Shown: positions 34,408 to 42,785 of the stretch, piece by piece
Layout: each line of letters starts with the position of its first letter
How positions within the stretch are numbered: position 1 is the first letter of the stretch
From: UBA4479 sp963974935
GTDB taxonomy: Bacteria; Pseudomonadota; Alphaproteobacteria; Rhodospirillales; Casp-alpha2
NCBI GenBank assembly: GCA_963974935.1
Contig: CAXBEV010000017.1
Span: forward strand, 3,647-67,646
Length of the DNA: 64,000 bases
Direction of reading: 5' to 3'
Program-made: the position numbers and the translations under genes
The notes under the pieces: generated by a model
Databases searched by the model: none
What the model saw: only the letters and a program-made list of their open reading frames with translations
What the model was told of the DNA's origin: nothing

Positions 34408-35625
34408 TTAAACGACTTCTACCATGCGGACTGGAATAACCCACTTCCCGCCCCGAGCGCGGAAGGACTCTTCTTTGGCATTAATCTCATTGAAATGGTT
34501 CCAGGCAAACAAGACGGCGACGTCGGCATGGCTATCCGTGAAGGCATCATGAGATTTTACCGGGATATGAGCGCCCGGCGAATACTTATTCTGTTTGGCT
34601 GGTGTGGTATCGGAAATAAACTCGATGAGTTGGTCGTCGATGCCACAGTAATTGATAACCGTCGCACTTTTTGCCGTCGCACCGTAGCCGACAACTGTTT
34701 TCCCTGCGGCGTCGTAATCATGAAGAAGGTTCATTATCTTTTCGCGCGAAAGTTCGCAATTGCGTCGAAATGTATCAAAGGTTTCTGGGCGACCAAGGCC
34801 CATCAAAGATTCTTTGGCGCGTTGCGCCAGCAATCGATCGCTTTCAGGGTAAGCGCCCTTATGGCATAGGAAATAGCGCATGCATCCGCCATGGAACGCG
34901 TTCCATTCGACGTCAAAAATTTCCAGGCCATGGCGAGAAAAGACATTATTCAATGAAGTCACTGACCAAATGTACATATGCTCAGCATACAGCTGATCAT
35001 AGGCGGTGCCTTCAATCATGTCGCCGAGGTACGGGTCTTCTTGAACCATGACCCCTTTGGGTTTCAGCAGGATGGCGACGCCGGCGGCCACTGAATTCGT
35101 GTCTTCAATGTGGTGCATTGTATTGGTTGCGATGAAAAGATCTGCATTGCCATGTTCGGACACAATATCGGCGGCGGTTTGTTCATTGAAGAATTCACTG
35201 AGGATGTTTACGCCTTTTTCACGCGCGGCATCGGCAACATTGCTGGAGGGCTCAACGCCTAGATGCGGCACCCCTGCTCGGGCGAAATTCTGCAGCGTGA
35301 TACCGTCATTGCATCCGATTTCAACGACGAACGGGTTTGTTTCCGAGACATACTTCGACATCAGGTCTTCGGCCATGACTCTGAAGTGCTCTGTCATATA
35401 GCTGGATGTACTTGCGAAATATGCATAATGATCATGAAACATCTGATCCGGGTCCGGCACATCAACAACTTGTAGCGTATGGCAGTCACCACAGACGGCA
35501 ACTTGCATATGATAGAAATATTCATTGTCGAATTGATCTGGGGTAAGGAATGCATTGCCGATCGGCATTTGGCCGAAATCTATAAACGGCTCAATCGAAC
35601 AGCCGCAAAGCCTGCATTTACTCAT
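34408..35625 (-). CDS. Sugar C-methyltransferase (TylC3/EryBIII type)
   Basis: A 405-residue enzyme with the three-part layout of NDP-hexose C-methyltransferases: an N-terminal zinc-binding domain (CRLCG near residue 4 and CGDCHTLQ near 45), a central SAM domain (VVEIGCNDGITLQNFARAG, TNTMHHIEDTN, QEDPYLGDMIEGTAYDQLYAEHMY) and a C-terminal domain (VVGYGATAKSATVINYCG, FISDTTPAKQNKYSPG). Relatives add a methyl group to C3 of 4-keto-deoxysugars. Next to the 3-dehydratase it implies a methyl-branched deoxysugar. The start is 74 bp after the membrane glycosyltransferase stop. Confidence 0.9.
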   Translation of the reverse strand: MSKCRLCGCSIEPFIDFGQMPIGNAFLTPDQFDNEYFYHMQVAVCGDCHTLQVVDVPDPDQMFHDHYAYFASTSSYMTEHFRVMAEDLMSKYVSETNPFVVEIGCNDGITLQNFARAGVPHLGVEPSSNVADAAREKGVNILSEFFNEQTAADIVSEHGNADLFIATNTMHHIEDTNSVAAGVAILLKPKGVMVQEDPYLGDMIEGTAYDQLYAEHMYIWSVTSLNNVFSRHGLEIFDVEWNAFHGGCMRYFLCHKGAYPESDRLLAQRAKESLMGLGRPETFDTFRRNCELSREKIMNLLHDYDAAGKTVVGYGATAKSATVINYCGIDDQLIEFISDTTPAKQNKYSPGAHIPVKSHDAFTDSHADVAVLFAWNHFNEINAKEESFRARGGKWVIPVRMVEVV

Positions 35626-35699
35626 GATTACCTACCTAAAGCCGTTCGTTGATCGCGCGATCAAAGTTGCCAGGAGACTATGGTTTTGACTTCTACAGG

Positions 35700-37202
35700 T
35701 CAACGTAACTGACAGCGCCAAATATCGAAAAAACGGCGCTGTTCGATGATTTCGTAGTGATCAAGAAAAGTCCTGCTTAGTGCCGGGTCATAGATTAATC
35801 CACCAAAGTAACTATGCAGCGTGAAGGGAATTTCATCTTTCGGTGTAATCCAGTATTGCGTTTCACAATTGCTGATATGGGCAATCTTGCCCGGCAGGCT
35901 ATCAATACCAATAAAGCGGGCTTCCATATCGGACCAGCCATCGATTGTAATTGGATAGCCTCTGAACCCAAGGATCGCTTTGAAATGGGAGAGCGGGTAA
36001 GTTTTGACGATATCTGCCCCAAGACCCAATTCAATGGGGTTGGGCGCATAATCTTTGGCAATCGACTCCACTTCTATAGCCGCCTCGTCGAGCCATGAAA
36101 GATTGGAAAGATCCCGGTGGAATCTTTTTTGTGGGGTTATGATGAGAATAATGAAAGCTAGGGCGATTAGCCCTGTTGCAGCAAATTGCACACGGGGAGA
36201 CTTATCGAGCAGGCGTGCAAATCGGATCGTTAAATCTATGGTCACTGGAAAAATCGGGTTCATCTGATACCAGGAACTGCCCTCTACCGAAGCCGGGTAC
36301 AAGCTTACAATGATCGCGATAAATAATGCGCCGAGGTACAGGATGTCCCTTAGAGATGGGCGCTCGCCGCGTATCAAGGCAATGGTCAGCAAAAGTAATG
36401 CCGGTAATATGTATAGCAAGGCTCGGCGCAAAAGATACGGCAGCGCTTCTATACTGATGCCGCGCACGGACACGAGATTTACAATCCCGTCCAAGTAGGC
36501 ACTCAGTGATATCCCGTTGATCGCAAACGGCGCCAAAATGGTCAGCACGACAATAATCGTCATGGCGATAAATATTTTCCATTTCCACCAGTCGCAATAT
36601 CGGATGACCAATGGGAACAAAAAGACAAAGAAGTGCGCCTTCATATTGATCGCGAGGCCAATGGCGATAGAAATTGCAATCGCACTGACCCATTTATTGG
36701 CGGCACTTTCAGGTGCGAAGAAATTTGTAGCGAGTAGAGCCGCGCTGATGAGCAGGACCGCTTGCGGGTCTGGGCGGCTCCACAGGGTAAAAGGTACCGT
36801 CGCCAGTTGGATGCAGACGAAGACGATCACCCCAAATGCAAGCCAACGGATGCCATGGGCACGGCAAATGAACGCCCCGAAAGCAATCAGTGCCAAAATT
36901 GCGGCTGTAATGCCGCCAGCTTTGCTGACGGCGATGGTGGCGCCGAAAACATTCAAAAAAAGCGCATTCAAGAGAAAGCTGACAGGGCCGTAAGGAACAA
37001 TTAGAAAAATACCATCCCCATTGGACTGATATAGGGGGGCCCCGTTTGCAAATTGCCAGGCCCGTATTGTGATCAGGGCTTCCGCATGGTCTAGATAGCC
37101 TGCAAAATTCCAATATGAGGCCAATGAATAAAGAAAATACGCAACGACAATTAAGGCGACCGCACTGAATATCCTGTTAGACCAAGTGTTTGAATCAGTC
37201 AT
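35700..37202 (-). CDS. Polytopic membrane protein, probable GT-C/ArnT-like glycosyltransferase
   Basis: A 500-residue membrane protein starting at ATG 37202 (MTDSNTWSNRIF); the frame continues to 37256. There are about 9-11 hydrophobic helices in the first ~370 residues, then a soluble C-terminal domain of ~130 residues. The acidic residues after TM1 (YLDHAEALITIRAWQFANGAPLY) and a further loop (SRPDPQA) match the GT-C pattern of polyprenyl-phosphate-sugar glycosyltransferases. It lies first in the deoxysugar operon and could transfer the finished sugar in the periplasm. The family is inferred from topology. Confidence 0.65.
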   Translation of the reverse strand: MTDSNTWSNRIFSAVALIVVAYFLYSLASYWNFAGYLDHAEALITIRAWQFANGAPLYQSNGDGIFLIVPYGPVSFLLNALFLNVFGATIAVSKAGGITAAILALIAFGAFICRAHGIRWLAFGVIVFVCIQLATVPFTLWSRPDPQAVLLISAALLATNFFAPESAANKWVSAIAISIAIGLAINMKAHFFVFLFPLVIRYCDWWKWKIFIAMTIIVVLTILAPFAINGISLSAYLDGIVNLVSVRGISIEALPYLLRRALLYILPALLLLTIALIRGERPSLRDILYLGALFIAIIVSLYPASVEGSSWYQMNPIFPVTIDLTIRFARLLDKSPRVQFAATGLIALAFIILIITPQKRFHRDLSNLSWLDEAAIEVESIAKDYAPNPIELGLGADIVKTYPLSHFKAILGFRGYPITIDGWSDMEARFIGIDSLPGKIAHISNCETQYWITPKDEIPFTLHSYFGGLIYDPALSRTFLDHYEIIEQRRFFDIWRCQLR

Positions 37203-37363
37203 TAATCTATTGTCACCAAAATTTACGTAAAAGACCTCAGGTCTGTTTGGCAGCAAGCTTTAGCTTGGGGCCATTAAATTATCAACGTTTGGCGCATCTG
37301 TGACGGTACTCAAGTATTCCGAATGTCGATGTGCGGTTCTGGAAATTCGCACGGTTGAGTGAA

Positions 37364-37397
37364 TAAAAAAACTGCGGCCCCCCCCCGGTCGCCGCAG
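37364..37397 (-). terminator. Rho-independent terminator after the HisN-like gene
   Basis: Read on the minus strand, CTGCGGC (37397-37391) and GCCGCAG (37378-37372) pair around a C/G-rich loop and are followed by a run of T. It lies 14 bp downstream of the phosphatase stop at 37411 and ends that transcript. Confidence 0.85.
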
Positions 37398-37410
37398 TCG
37401 ATCCGGGATA

Positions 37411-38259
37411 TTAGAGCGATAACCCATCCGCATGCAGCATTAACCCCCGAAACGGCTGCCAAAGGCTCGCCGGCCGAACGATGCCGAGCATGTGTGGTTG
37501 CAGGTCGCTGTGTGCCGCATACGGGGTCTGTGTCGCAAGATCGTCGGCGCGCCCGCCCGCCTCGGCGACGATCAGACAGCCTGCCGCGTGGTCCCAAGGT
37601 TTGATCCGGCCGCCGTAGCGCGCCATGTCGAGCGTGCCGTTGGCGATGTCCATATACTCGCGCCCCACGCAGCGATAGCGCTCGACAATGGTGGGCAGCG
37701 CGACTTCCATCTCGTCCGCAGCTTGTTCCAATCGATGGCGTAATTTGATGCCCGCGGTCATCGTGGTGTCGGTAAACGCTGTTGTGCCGGGGGCTTGGAT
37801 GGTGGCCAAGGCATCGTTTGGTCCATAAACCGCGCCTTCGCCCGCTACCGCCATTGCGGCATCGCCCTGCATCGGATCAATGATCCAACCGCCCCGCGTG
37901 GTGCCGTTTTGCACCAGCGCAACGATCACCGTGAAGGGTTGGCGCCCGTGCGCGAAGTTGTGCGTGCCGTCGACAGGATCGACGATCCATACGGGATCGT
38001 CCCCGTCCAACAGTTTCATGCAATCGGGATTGGCCTCGAACATCTCTTCGCCGAGTACGCGGCTGCCCGGCACCAAGTCTGGCAGGCGTCGCTCAAACGC
38101 AGCTTCAGATGCGCGGTCGGCAATGGTGACCAAGTCGCCGGGCCGTTTTTCATCGATTTCGTGCGCCGCTAGCTTTTGGAAGCGCGGCACGATTTCGCTG
38201 GCCGCCACGTCGCGCATCATGTCGAGCACGCGGGCTGGATTGTTGAGAATACGTTGCAT
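37411..38259 (-). CDS. Inositol monophosphatase family phosphatase (HisN/SuhB-like)
   Basis: A 282-residue Mg-dependent phosphomonoesterase. The metal motifs are GEEMFE, WIVDPVDGTHNFAHGRQPF and, near the C-terminus, IKPWDHAAGCLIVAEAGG. Members hydrolyse inositol phosphate, histidinol phosphate or PAP; the alphaproteobacterial context fits a HisN-type enzyme, but this is not certain. The ATG shares a base with the stop of the upstream 89-codon gene. Confidence 0.88.
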   Translation of the reverse strand: MQRILNNPARVLDMMRDVAASEIVPRFQKLAAHEIDEKRPGDLVTIADRASEAAFERRLPDLVPGSRVLGEEMFEANPDCMKLLDGDDPVWIVDPVDGTHNFAHGRQPFTVIVALVQNGTTRGGWIIDPMQGDAAMAVAGEGAVYGPNDALATIQAPGTTAFTDTTMTAGIKLRHRLEQAADEMEVALPTIVERYRCVGREYMDIANGTLDMARYGGRIKPWDHAAGCLIVAEAGGRADDLATQTPYAAHSDLQPHMLGIVRPASLWQPFRGLMLHADGLSL

Positions 38260-38528
38260 CAGTTGATATACAGGTCCCGGTCTCGGTGATAGGCCGCGGC
38301 GGCGTCATCTAAAATGCGCTTCGCCTCGGGTGAATGGTCGGCACGCTGGACCAGCAACTCGGTCACAAACGCCGAAAACGTCACCGCCTCGCCCTTGCCG
38401 CGCAGTTGAAACGCGTGTGCGAAGGCGGTCAACATCCGGTGCGTATGCTCGCGCGCCATGACGTTCAGTTGACGTTTCACAAAGCGCTGCGTCAATCGCC
38501 ATTTATGCTGAGCTTCCCGCGTTGCCAT
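38259..38528 (-). CDS. Small conserved-looking hypothetical protein (89 aa)
   Basis: The product is soluble and mainly helical, rich in His, Arg and Ala (REAQHKWRLTQRFVKRQLNV, then ILDDAAAAYHRDRDLYIN). No signal peptide or known motif. It is coupled to the phosphatase gene (TGATG overlap), which argues that it is real. The palindrome TCTACTAGTAGA lies 14 bp upstream of its start. Confidence 0.65.
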   Translation of the reverse strand: MATREAQHKWRLTQRFVKRQLNVMAREHTHRMLTAFAHAFQLRGKGEAVTFSAFVTELLVQRADHSPEAKRILDDAAAAYHRDRDLYIN

Positions 38529-38541
38529 ATTAGACCCCTTC

Positions 38542-38553
38542 TCTACTAGTAGA
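38542..38553. repeat. 12-bp palindrome TCTACTAGTAGA, copy 3
   Basis: Identical to the copies following mazG and the mazG remnant. Here it lies between hflX and the 89-codon gene, close to the place mazG occupies in many related genomes. Confidence 0.7.
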
Positions 38554-38577
38554 TTAGGTTCTTATAGCGTGTTTTTT

Positions 38578-38703
38578 GATCCCGGACCAGATCCGGGATA
38601 AGCCCTGGGGTTTTTCTGGGAAGTCGCGGTGTTGGTGGGGCTGTTTTTGTTGATTGAACCACACACCCGCGGCTTCCCGGACGCCGTAGGCGATCCGGGA
38701 TTT
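38578..38703. repeat. Palindromic repeat, family E
   Basis: Contains a hairpin ATCCCGGACCAGATCCGGGAT and a second TCCCGGACGCCGTAGGCGAT followed by CCGGGA, spaced by about 80 bp. It lies downstream of hflX. Related blocks are at 53340-53392 and about 57124-57150. Confidence 0.65.
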
Positions 38704-38712
38704 TGCTGCGTC

Positions 38713-40131
38713 TTAGTGCGGCAGTGGCACCATCGGAATATCGAAGGTACTTTCGAATCTGCCCGCAAGGTCAGGCGCGATGCGGACGTCGACGCGGATG
38801 GTTTTCTCGGTATCGACTTTTGCCAGCACCTCGGCGTTTTCGTACAACCAAGCCAGTGCGGCGCCGTCGGTAAAGGCGAGTTCGATGCGCGCCGTGATAT
38901 GGTCGCGGGTCAACAGCGCGTCGACGGCATTCAACAAGTCGTCGCAGCCGTCGCCGGTCAACGCCGAGATCGGTACCGCGATCTGATTGCCGATGCCGGC
39001 TCGGTTGATGACGAATTCCCGGCTTTCGGCATCCAGCAGGTCGATTTTATTCAACGCTTCGATCATTGGTTTGCCGAGCATGTCATCGTCATCGGCGATG
39101 ACATCGCGGGGCACGACGCGAAGCCGGCTGAGCACGTTTAGCACGTCGGTTTTCTGCTGTTCGCTGTCGGGGTGTGCGACATCGCGCACATGCACGATGA
39201 CGTCGGCCTCAATCACTTCTTCGAGGGTCGCGTGGAAGGCATTCACCAACTCGTGCGGCAAGTTCGATACAAAGCCCACCGTATCCGACAAAATCGCGTC
39301 CCGCCCGCTCGGCAAGCGGATACCGCGCATGGTCGGATCGAGCGTCGCGAACAGTTGGTCTTTCGCGGTCACGTCGGCGCTGGTGACGCGGTTGAACAGT
39401 GTTGACTTGCCGGCGTTGGTATAGCCAACCAGGGCGACCACCGGGTGCGGCACGCGTTTGCGGGCCGAGCGGTGCAATTCCCGGGTCCGCGATACGTCTT
39501 CCAGGTCTTTTTTCAAGCGGTCGATGCGTTGGCGGATCAAGCGGCGGTCGGTTTCGATCTGGGTTTCACCCGGGCCGCCCATGAAGCCGACACCACCGCG
39601 CTGGCGTTCCAAGTGTGTCCATGACCGCACCAGCCGGCCCAGTTGGTAATTCAATTGCGCCAGTTCGACCTGCAAACGCCCCTCACGGGTGCGCGCGCGG
39701 GCGCCGAAGATTTCCAAGATCAAGCCGGTGCGGTCCAATACTTTGGCCGACCATGCGCGCTCAAGGTTGCGCTGCTGTACGGGCGTGAGTTCCGCGTCGA
39801 TGATGACGATGGGCGACGGCCCTTCGGCGACGTCGGGATCATCCGGGTCGCCGTCGCCGATGTCGGGATGGCGGATGCTTTCCAGGACCTCTTCGATTCG
39901 TTCAACCACGCCGCCGCCGATCAACGTCGCCGGGCGCGGTCGTTTAATGGTGAAGGCTTCGGCATGCTTGATGTCGAGATCGATCGCCAATGCCAAGCCG
40001 ACGGCTTCTTCAAGCCGCGCTTCGCGGGCGCGTTCATCAAGTTCACTGCTGAAGATGTCGGGGTGGACGACGACGCAGGTATCCCGCGCCGGTGTGCGGT
40101 CTATGCCGCCGCCGCTGCGTCTTTTACTCAC
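38713..40131 (-). CDS. hflX: GTPase HflX
   Basis: A 472-residue ribosome-splitting GTPase active under stress. It has the N-terminal glycine-rich HflX domain (TLIGGGVVERIEEV, FGARARTREGRLQVELAQL), then the GTPase motifs GYTNAGKSTLFN, DTVGFVSNLP and NKIDLLD. It starts with GTG at 40131 and overlaps the hfq stop by 4 bp, the usual hfq-hflX pair. Confidence 0.96.
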   Translation of the reverse strand: MSKRRSGGGIDRTPARDTCVVVHPDIFSSELDERAREARLEEAVGLALAIDLDIKHAEAFTIKRPRPATLIGGGVVERIEEVLESIRHPDIGDGDPDDPDVAEGPSPIVIIDAELTPVQQRNLERAWSAKVLDRTGLILEIFGARARTREGRLQVELAQLNYQLGRLVRSWTHLERQRGGVGFMGGPGETQIETDRRLIRQRIDRLKKDLEDVSRTRELHRSARKRVPHPVVALVGYTNAGKSTLFNRVTSADVTAKDQLFATLDPTMRGIRLPSGRDAILSDTVGFVSNLPHELVNAFHATLEEVIEADVIVHVRDVAHPDSEQQKTDVLNVLSRLRVVPRDVIADDDDMLGKPMIEALNKIDLLDAESREFVINRAGIGNQIAVPISALTGDGCDDLLNAVDALLTRDHITARIELAFTDGAALAWLYENAEVLAKVDTEKTIRVDVRIAPDLAGRFESTFDIPMVPLPH

Positions 40132-40388
40132 GCATCCTCGTCTGCTTCATCCTTGCTGTCAGGCTCAAAGAGCTGAACCGGTGTCGACGGCATAATGGTC
40201 GAAATTGCGTGCTTATAGACAAGCTGGGTGTGACCGTCGCGGCGCAACAGCACCGAGAAATTATCGAACCACGTCACGATGCCCTGCAACTTGACTCCGT
40301 TAACCAGAAACACCGTCACCGGAGTTTTCTGTTTACGGATGTAATTTAGAAAAACGTCCTGCACGTTTTGGGGTTTGTCGGCAGCCAT
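40128..40388 (-). CDS. hfq: RNA chaperone Hfq
   Basis: An 86-residue Sm-like hexameric RNA chaperone that pairs small RNAs with mRNAs. The Sm1 motif (TVFLVNGVKLQGIVTWFDNFSVLLRRDG) and the Sm2 motif (YKHAISTI) are intact, with QNVQDVFLNYIRKQKTPV at the N-terminus and a short acidic tail. AGAGGGG lies 8 nt before the ATG. It is co-translated with hflX. Confidence 0.97.
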   Translation of the reverse strand: MAADKPQNVQDVFLNYIRKQKTPVTVFLVNGVKLQGIVTWFDNFSVLLRRDGHTQLVYKHAISTIMPSTPVQLFEPDSKDEADEDA

Positions 40389-40488
40389 CTTTTTATCCCC
40401 TCTTTATGGGCCGCAGTGCGCGGCCATCATGGTTTTTTTTGGGTTTTCTTGGTCGAGAAGACCATTATTTTCCCTGCGACGCCGAAGC

Positions 40489-41145
40489 TTACATGGTCTG
40501 CAAGAAATTGCAAAGCTGAGCACAGCTTACAAAGTGGTGTGTCGGCGGATGCAGCGGGAACTCGCCAACGCTGGGCGCTTCAGGCCGCACCAACACTGGC
40601 ACGCAGCCGGCGTTGATGCCGCAGGTCAGGTCGATATCCGCATCGCCGACAAACCAGACGTCGGGTCCGCGTGCGATGCCGCCGGGGGCCAATGCCATAT
40701 CAACCGGCGCCGGATCGGGCTTGTCGCGTTCGGCATCAAAGGCCCCGACGATGCGCCCGAAGTGCTTCGCCCAATCTAATTGCTCGGCCTCGGCACGTAG
40801 ATAGTCGCCTTTTTTGTTGGAGACCACGCCCAGATAAACCCCCTGCCCGGCCAGGTATGTGAGCAAATCCGCAGCGCCCTCGGCAGGTTTAACGGCTTCG
40901 GCATGGATTTCCGCATAACGGGCATAAAATACGTCGCCCGCCTGCTCCCATGCGTCACCAAACAGTTGTGGAAAGCTGTCGCGCATGGAATGGCGCACCT
41001 TGGCGCGGGTTTCTTCCATGCTCCATTCCGGCAAACCATAAGCCCGAAATGTGGTGTTGAGGGCATCTTGAATGGGCGGCCAACTGTCGACCAGGGTGTT
41101 GTCCCAATCGAAGACAACCGCACGTGGCAGGTTTGTGTCGTTCAT
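40489..41145 (-). CDS. HAD-family hydrolase (phosphoglycolate phosphatase-like)
   Basis: A 218-residue haloacid dehalogenase-type phosphatase. Motif I is VFDWDNTLVDSW with the nucleophilic Asp, followed by LGVVSNKKGDYLR (motif II) and KPDPAPVDMAL with VWFVGDADIDLTCG (motifs III and IV). It sits between trkA and hfq, a frequent alphaproteobacterial arrangement. The substrate is unknown; phosphoglycolate or a nucleotide is possible. Confidence 0.88.
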   Translation of the reverse strand: MNDTNLPRAVVFDWDNTLVDSWPPIQDALNTTFRAYGLPEWSMEETRAKVRHSMRDSFPQLFGDAWEQAGDVFYARYAEIHAEAVKPAEGAADLLTYLAGQGVYLGVVSNKKGDYLRAEAEQLDWAKHFGRIVGAFDAERDKPDPAPVDMALAPGGIARGPDVWFVGDADIDLTCGINAGCVPVLVRPEAPSVGEFPLHPPTHHFVSCAQLCNFLQTM

Positions 41146-41199
41146 GCGTCTTTGTGTGTCGAGACGGCGGCTGGGTCAAGGGTCGGATAACTTAAGTCC

Positions 41200-41262
41200 G
41201 GGGAGGTCCCGGGTCTCGCTGCGCTCGCCCGGGATGACGAAGGCCGTATCCGGGACCTCCCC
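41200..41262. repeat. Intergenic palindromic repeat, family A, copy 3
   Basis: GGGGAGGTCCCGGG pairs with CCGGGACCTCCCCG; a shorter version than copies 1 and 2. It lies between trkA and the HAD gene. Confidence 0.85.
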
Positions 41263-41302
41263 GTTTAATTCTCACATATGCGATTTCACGGACGCGGCAA
41301 AC

Positions 41303-42679
41303 TCAGAAAAACTCAAGCTGCACCGAGAACATTTTTTCGACTTTGCGAATCACGTCGGCAGCGGCGAACAGGACGACGCGGTCGCCCGCTTCGATCACAG
41401 TTGAGCCGCTGGGATAGATCGTCGCGCCATCGCGCACAATGGCGCCGATCAACACACCTGCCGGCAGCTTTGCTTCACGCAGCGGCGTGCCGACAAGTTC
41501 TGACGTCTGCAATGCCTCGGCCTCAATCAGTTCGCCGAAGTCTTCGCGCAGCGTGTGCACCGAATGAATCCGTCCGCGCCGCACGTGTTGCAGAATTTTT
41601 GATACCGTGATGTTGCGCGGGCTGACCGTGACGTCGATGCCGATAGATCCCACCAGGTCTTCATAGCCGGCGTTGTTGACCAAGGTCACGACGCGCTGGC
41701 AGCCGAATTTCTTGGCCAGCAGACTCGATAAAATATTTGTCTCGTCATCGTTGGTGACGGCGACCACGGTTTCGGTGCCCGACACATTGGCTTCTTCGAG
41801 AATTTGCTGATCGATGACGCTGCCGTGGATGACGATGGTTTTTTCCAGATCACCGGCGATGGCTTCGGCGCGTTCCTTGTTTTGCTCAATGATTTTAGCG
41901 CGCACCCAATCGTGGTTGGCCTCAAGCTCGCGGGCTAAGAACATGCCGATGTTACCGCCGCCGAAAATCAGCAGTGAGCGGGCTTCGCGTTCTTCGTGAC
42001 CGAACGCTGCCATGGCGCGGTCGACCTGATCACTGTCGACGACGAAGTACACCTCGTCGCCTTCAAGCATTTGGTCTTCGCCGCGCGGCACGATGGGCTT
42101 GCCGTCGCGGACCAAGCCGACGATGACGATGTGGAGGTCCGGAAACAATTGTGAAAGCTGGCGCAGCGGCGTGTTGACCAACGGGCAATCCTGCTTACAG
42201 CGTACGCCCAACAGCTTCACACGGTTGTCGACCAGTGGAATCATCTCGAACGCGCCGGGCACTTCAAGGCGACGGATCACGGCGCGCGCGACCTCAATCT
42301 CGGGCGAGATGATGACGTCGATCGGCATGTGATCGCGGGAAAACATGTTTGCCCACATCGGCTGTAAATAGCTTTGATTGCGGATCCGCGCGATCTTGGT
42401 CGGCACTTCGAACAGCGAGTGTGCGACCTGACAGGCGACCATGTTGGTCTCGTCCGCAAGCGTGACGGCGATCAGTAAGTCGGCGTCGGCAATCCCGGCG
42501 CGCTCAAGCACATCGGGGTGCGAGCCGTGTCCGACGATGCCGTTGACGTCGAATGCGTCGGAAATCTGGCGCACCAGGTTTTCCGATTGATCGACGATGG
42601 TGACGTCGTGGTTTTCCATGGCCAGGTGTCGGGCGATGTTGGAGCCGACCTGACCGGCACCGCATACGATAATTTTCAT
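41303..42679 (-). CDS. trkA: Trk potassium uptake regulator TrkA
   Basis: A 458-residue cytoplasmic, NAD-binding regulator of the Trk/Ktr K+ channel. Two RCK halves are visible, each with a Rossmann motif: IVCGAGQVGSNIARHLAMENHDVTIVD at the N-terminus and LIFGGGNIGMFLAREL in the middle, and each followed by a TrkA-C domain. Downstream of ntrX in the usual ntrYX-trkA-hfq order. No trkH is in the window. Confidence 0.95.
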   Translation of the reverse strand: MKIIVCGAGQVGSNIARHLAMENHDVTIVDQSENLVRQISDAFDVNGIVGHGSHPDVLERAGIADADLLIAVTLADETNMVACQVAHSLFEVPTKIARIRNQSYLQPMWANMFSRDHMPIDVIISPEIEVARAVIRRLEVPGAFEMIPLVDNRVKLLGVRCKQDCPLVNTPLRQLSQLFPDLHIVIVGLVRDGKPIVPRGEDQMLEGDEVYFVVDSDQVDRAMAAFGHEEREARSLLIFGGGNIGMFLARELEANHDWVRAKIIEQNKERAEAIAGDLEKTIVIHGSVIDQQILEEANVSGTETVVAVTNDDETNILSSLLAKKFGCQRVVTLVNNAGYEDLVGSIGIDVTVSPRNITVSKILQHVRRGRIHSVHTLREDFGELIEAEALQTSELVGTPLREAKLPAGVLIGAIVRDGATIYPSGSTVIEAGDRVVLFAAADVIRKVEKMFSVQLEFF

Positions 42680-42785
42680 GATCGTTCCGCCAAGCGGCCC
42701 TTGATTCCGTTAATCCAAATGGTGGCGCTGTGTGTCCCGAGACTGCGCGCCGCCTAAAAATGCACAGCATTTCATATCGCTTATA

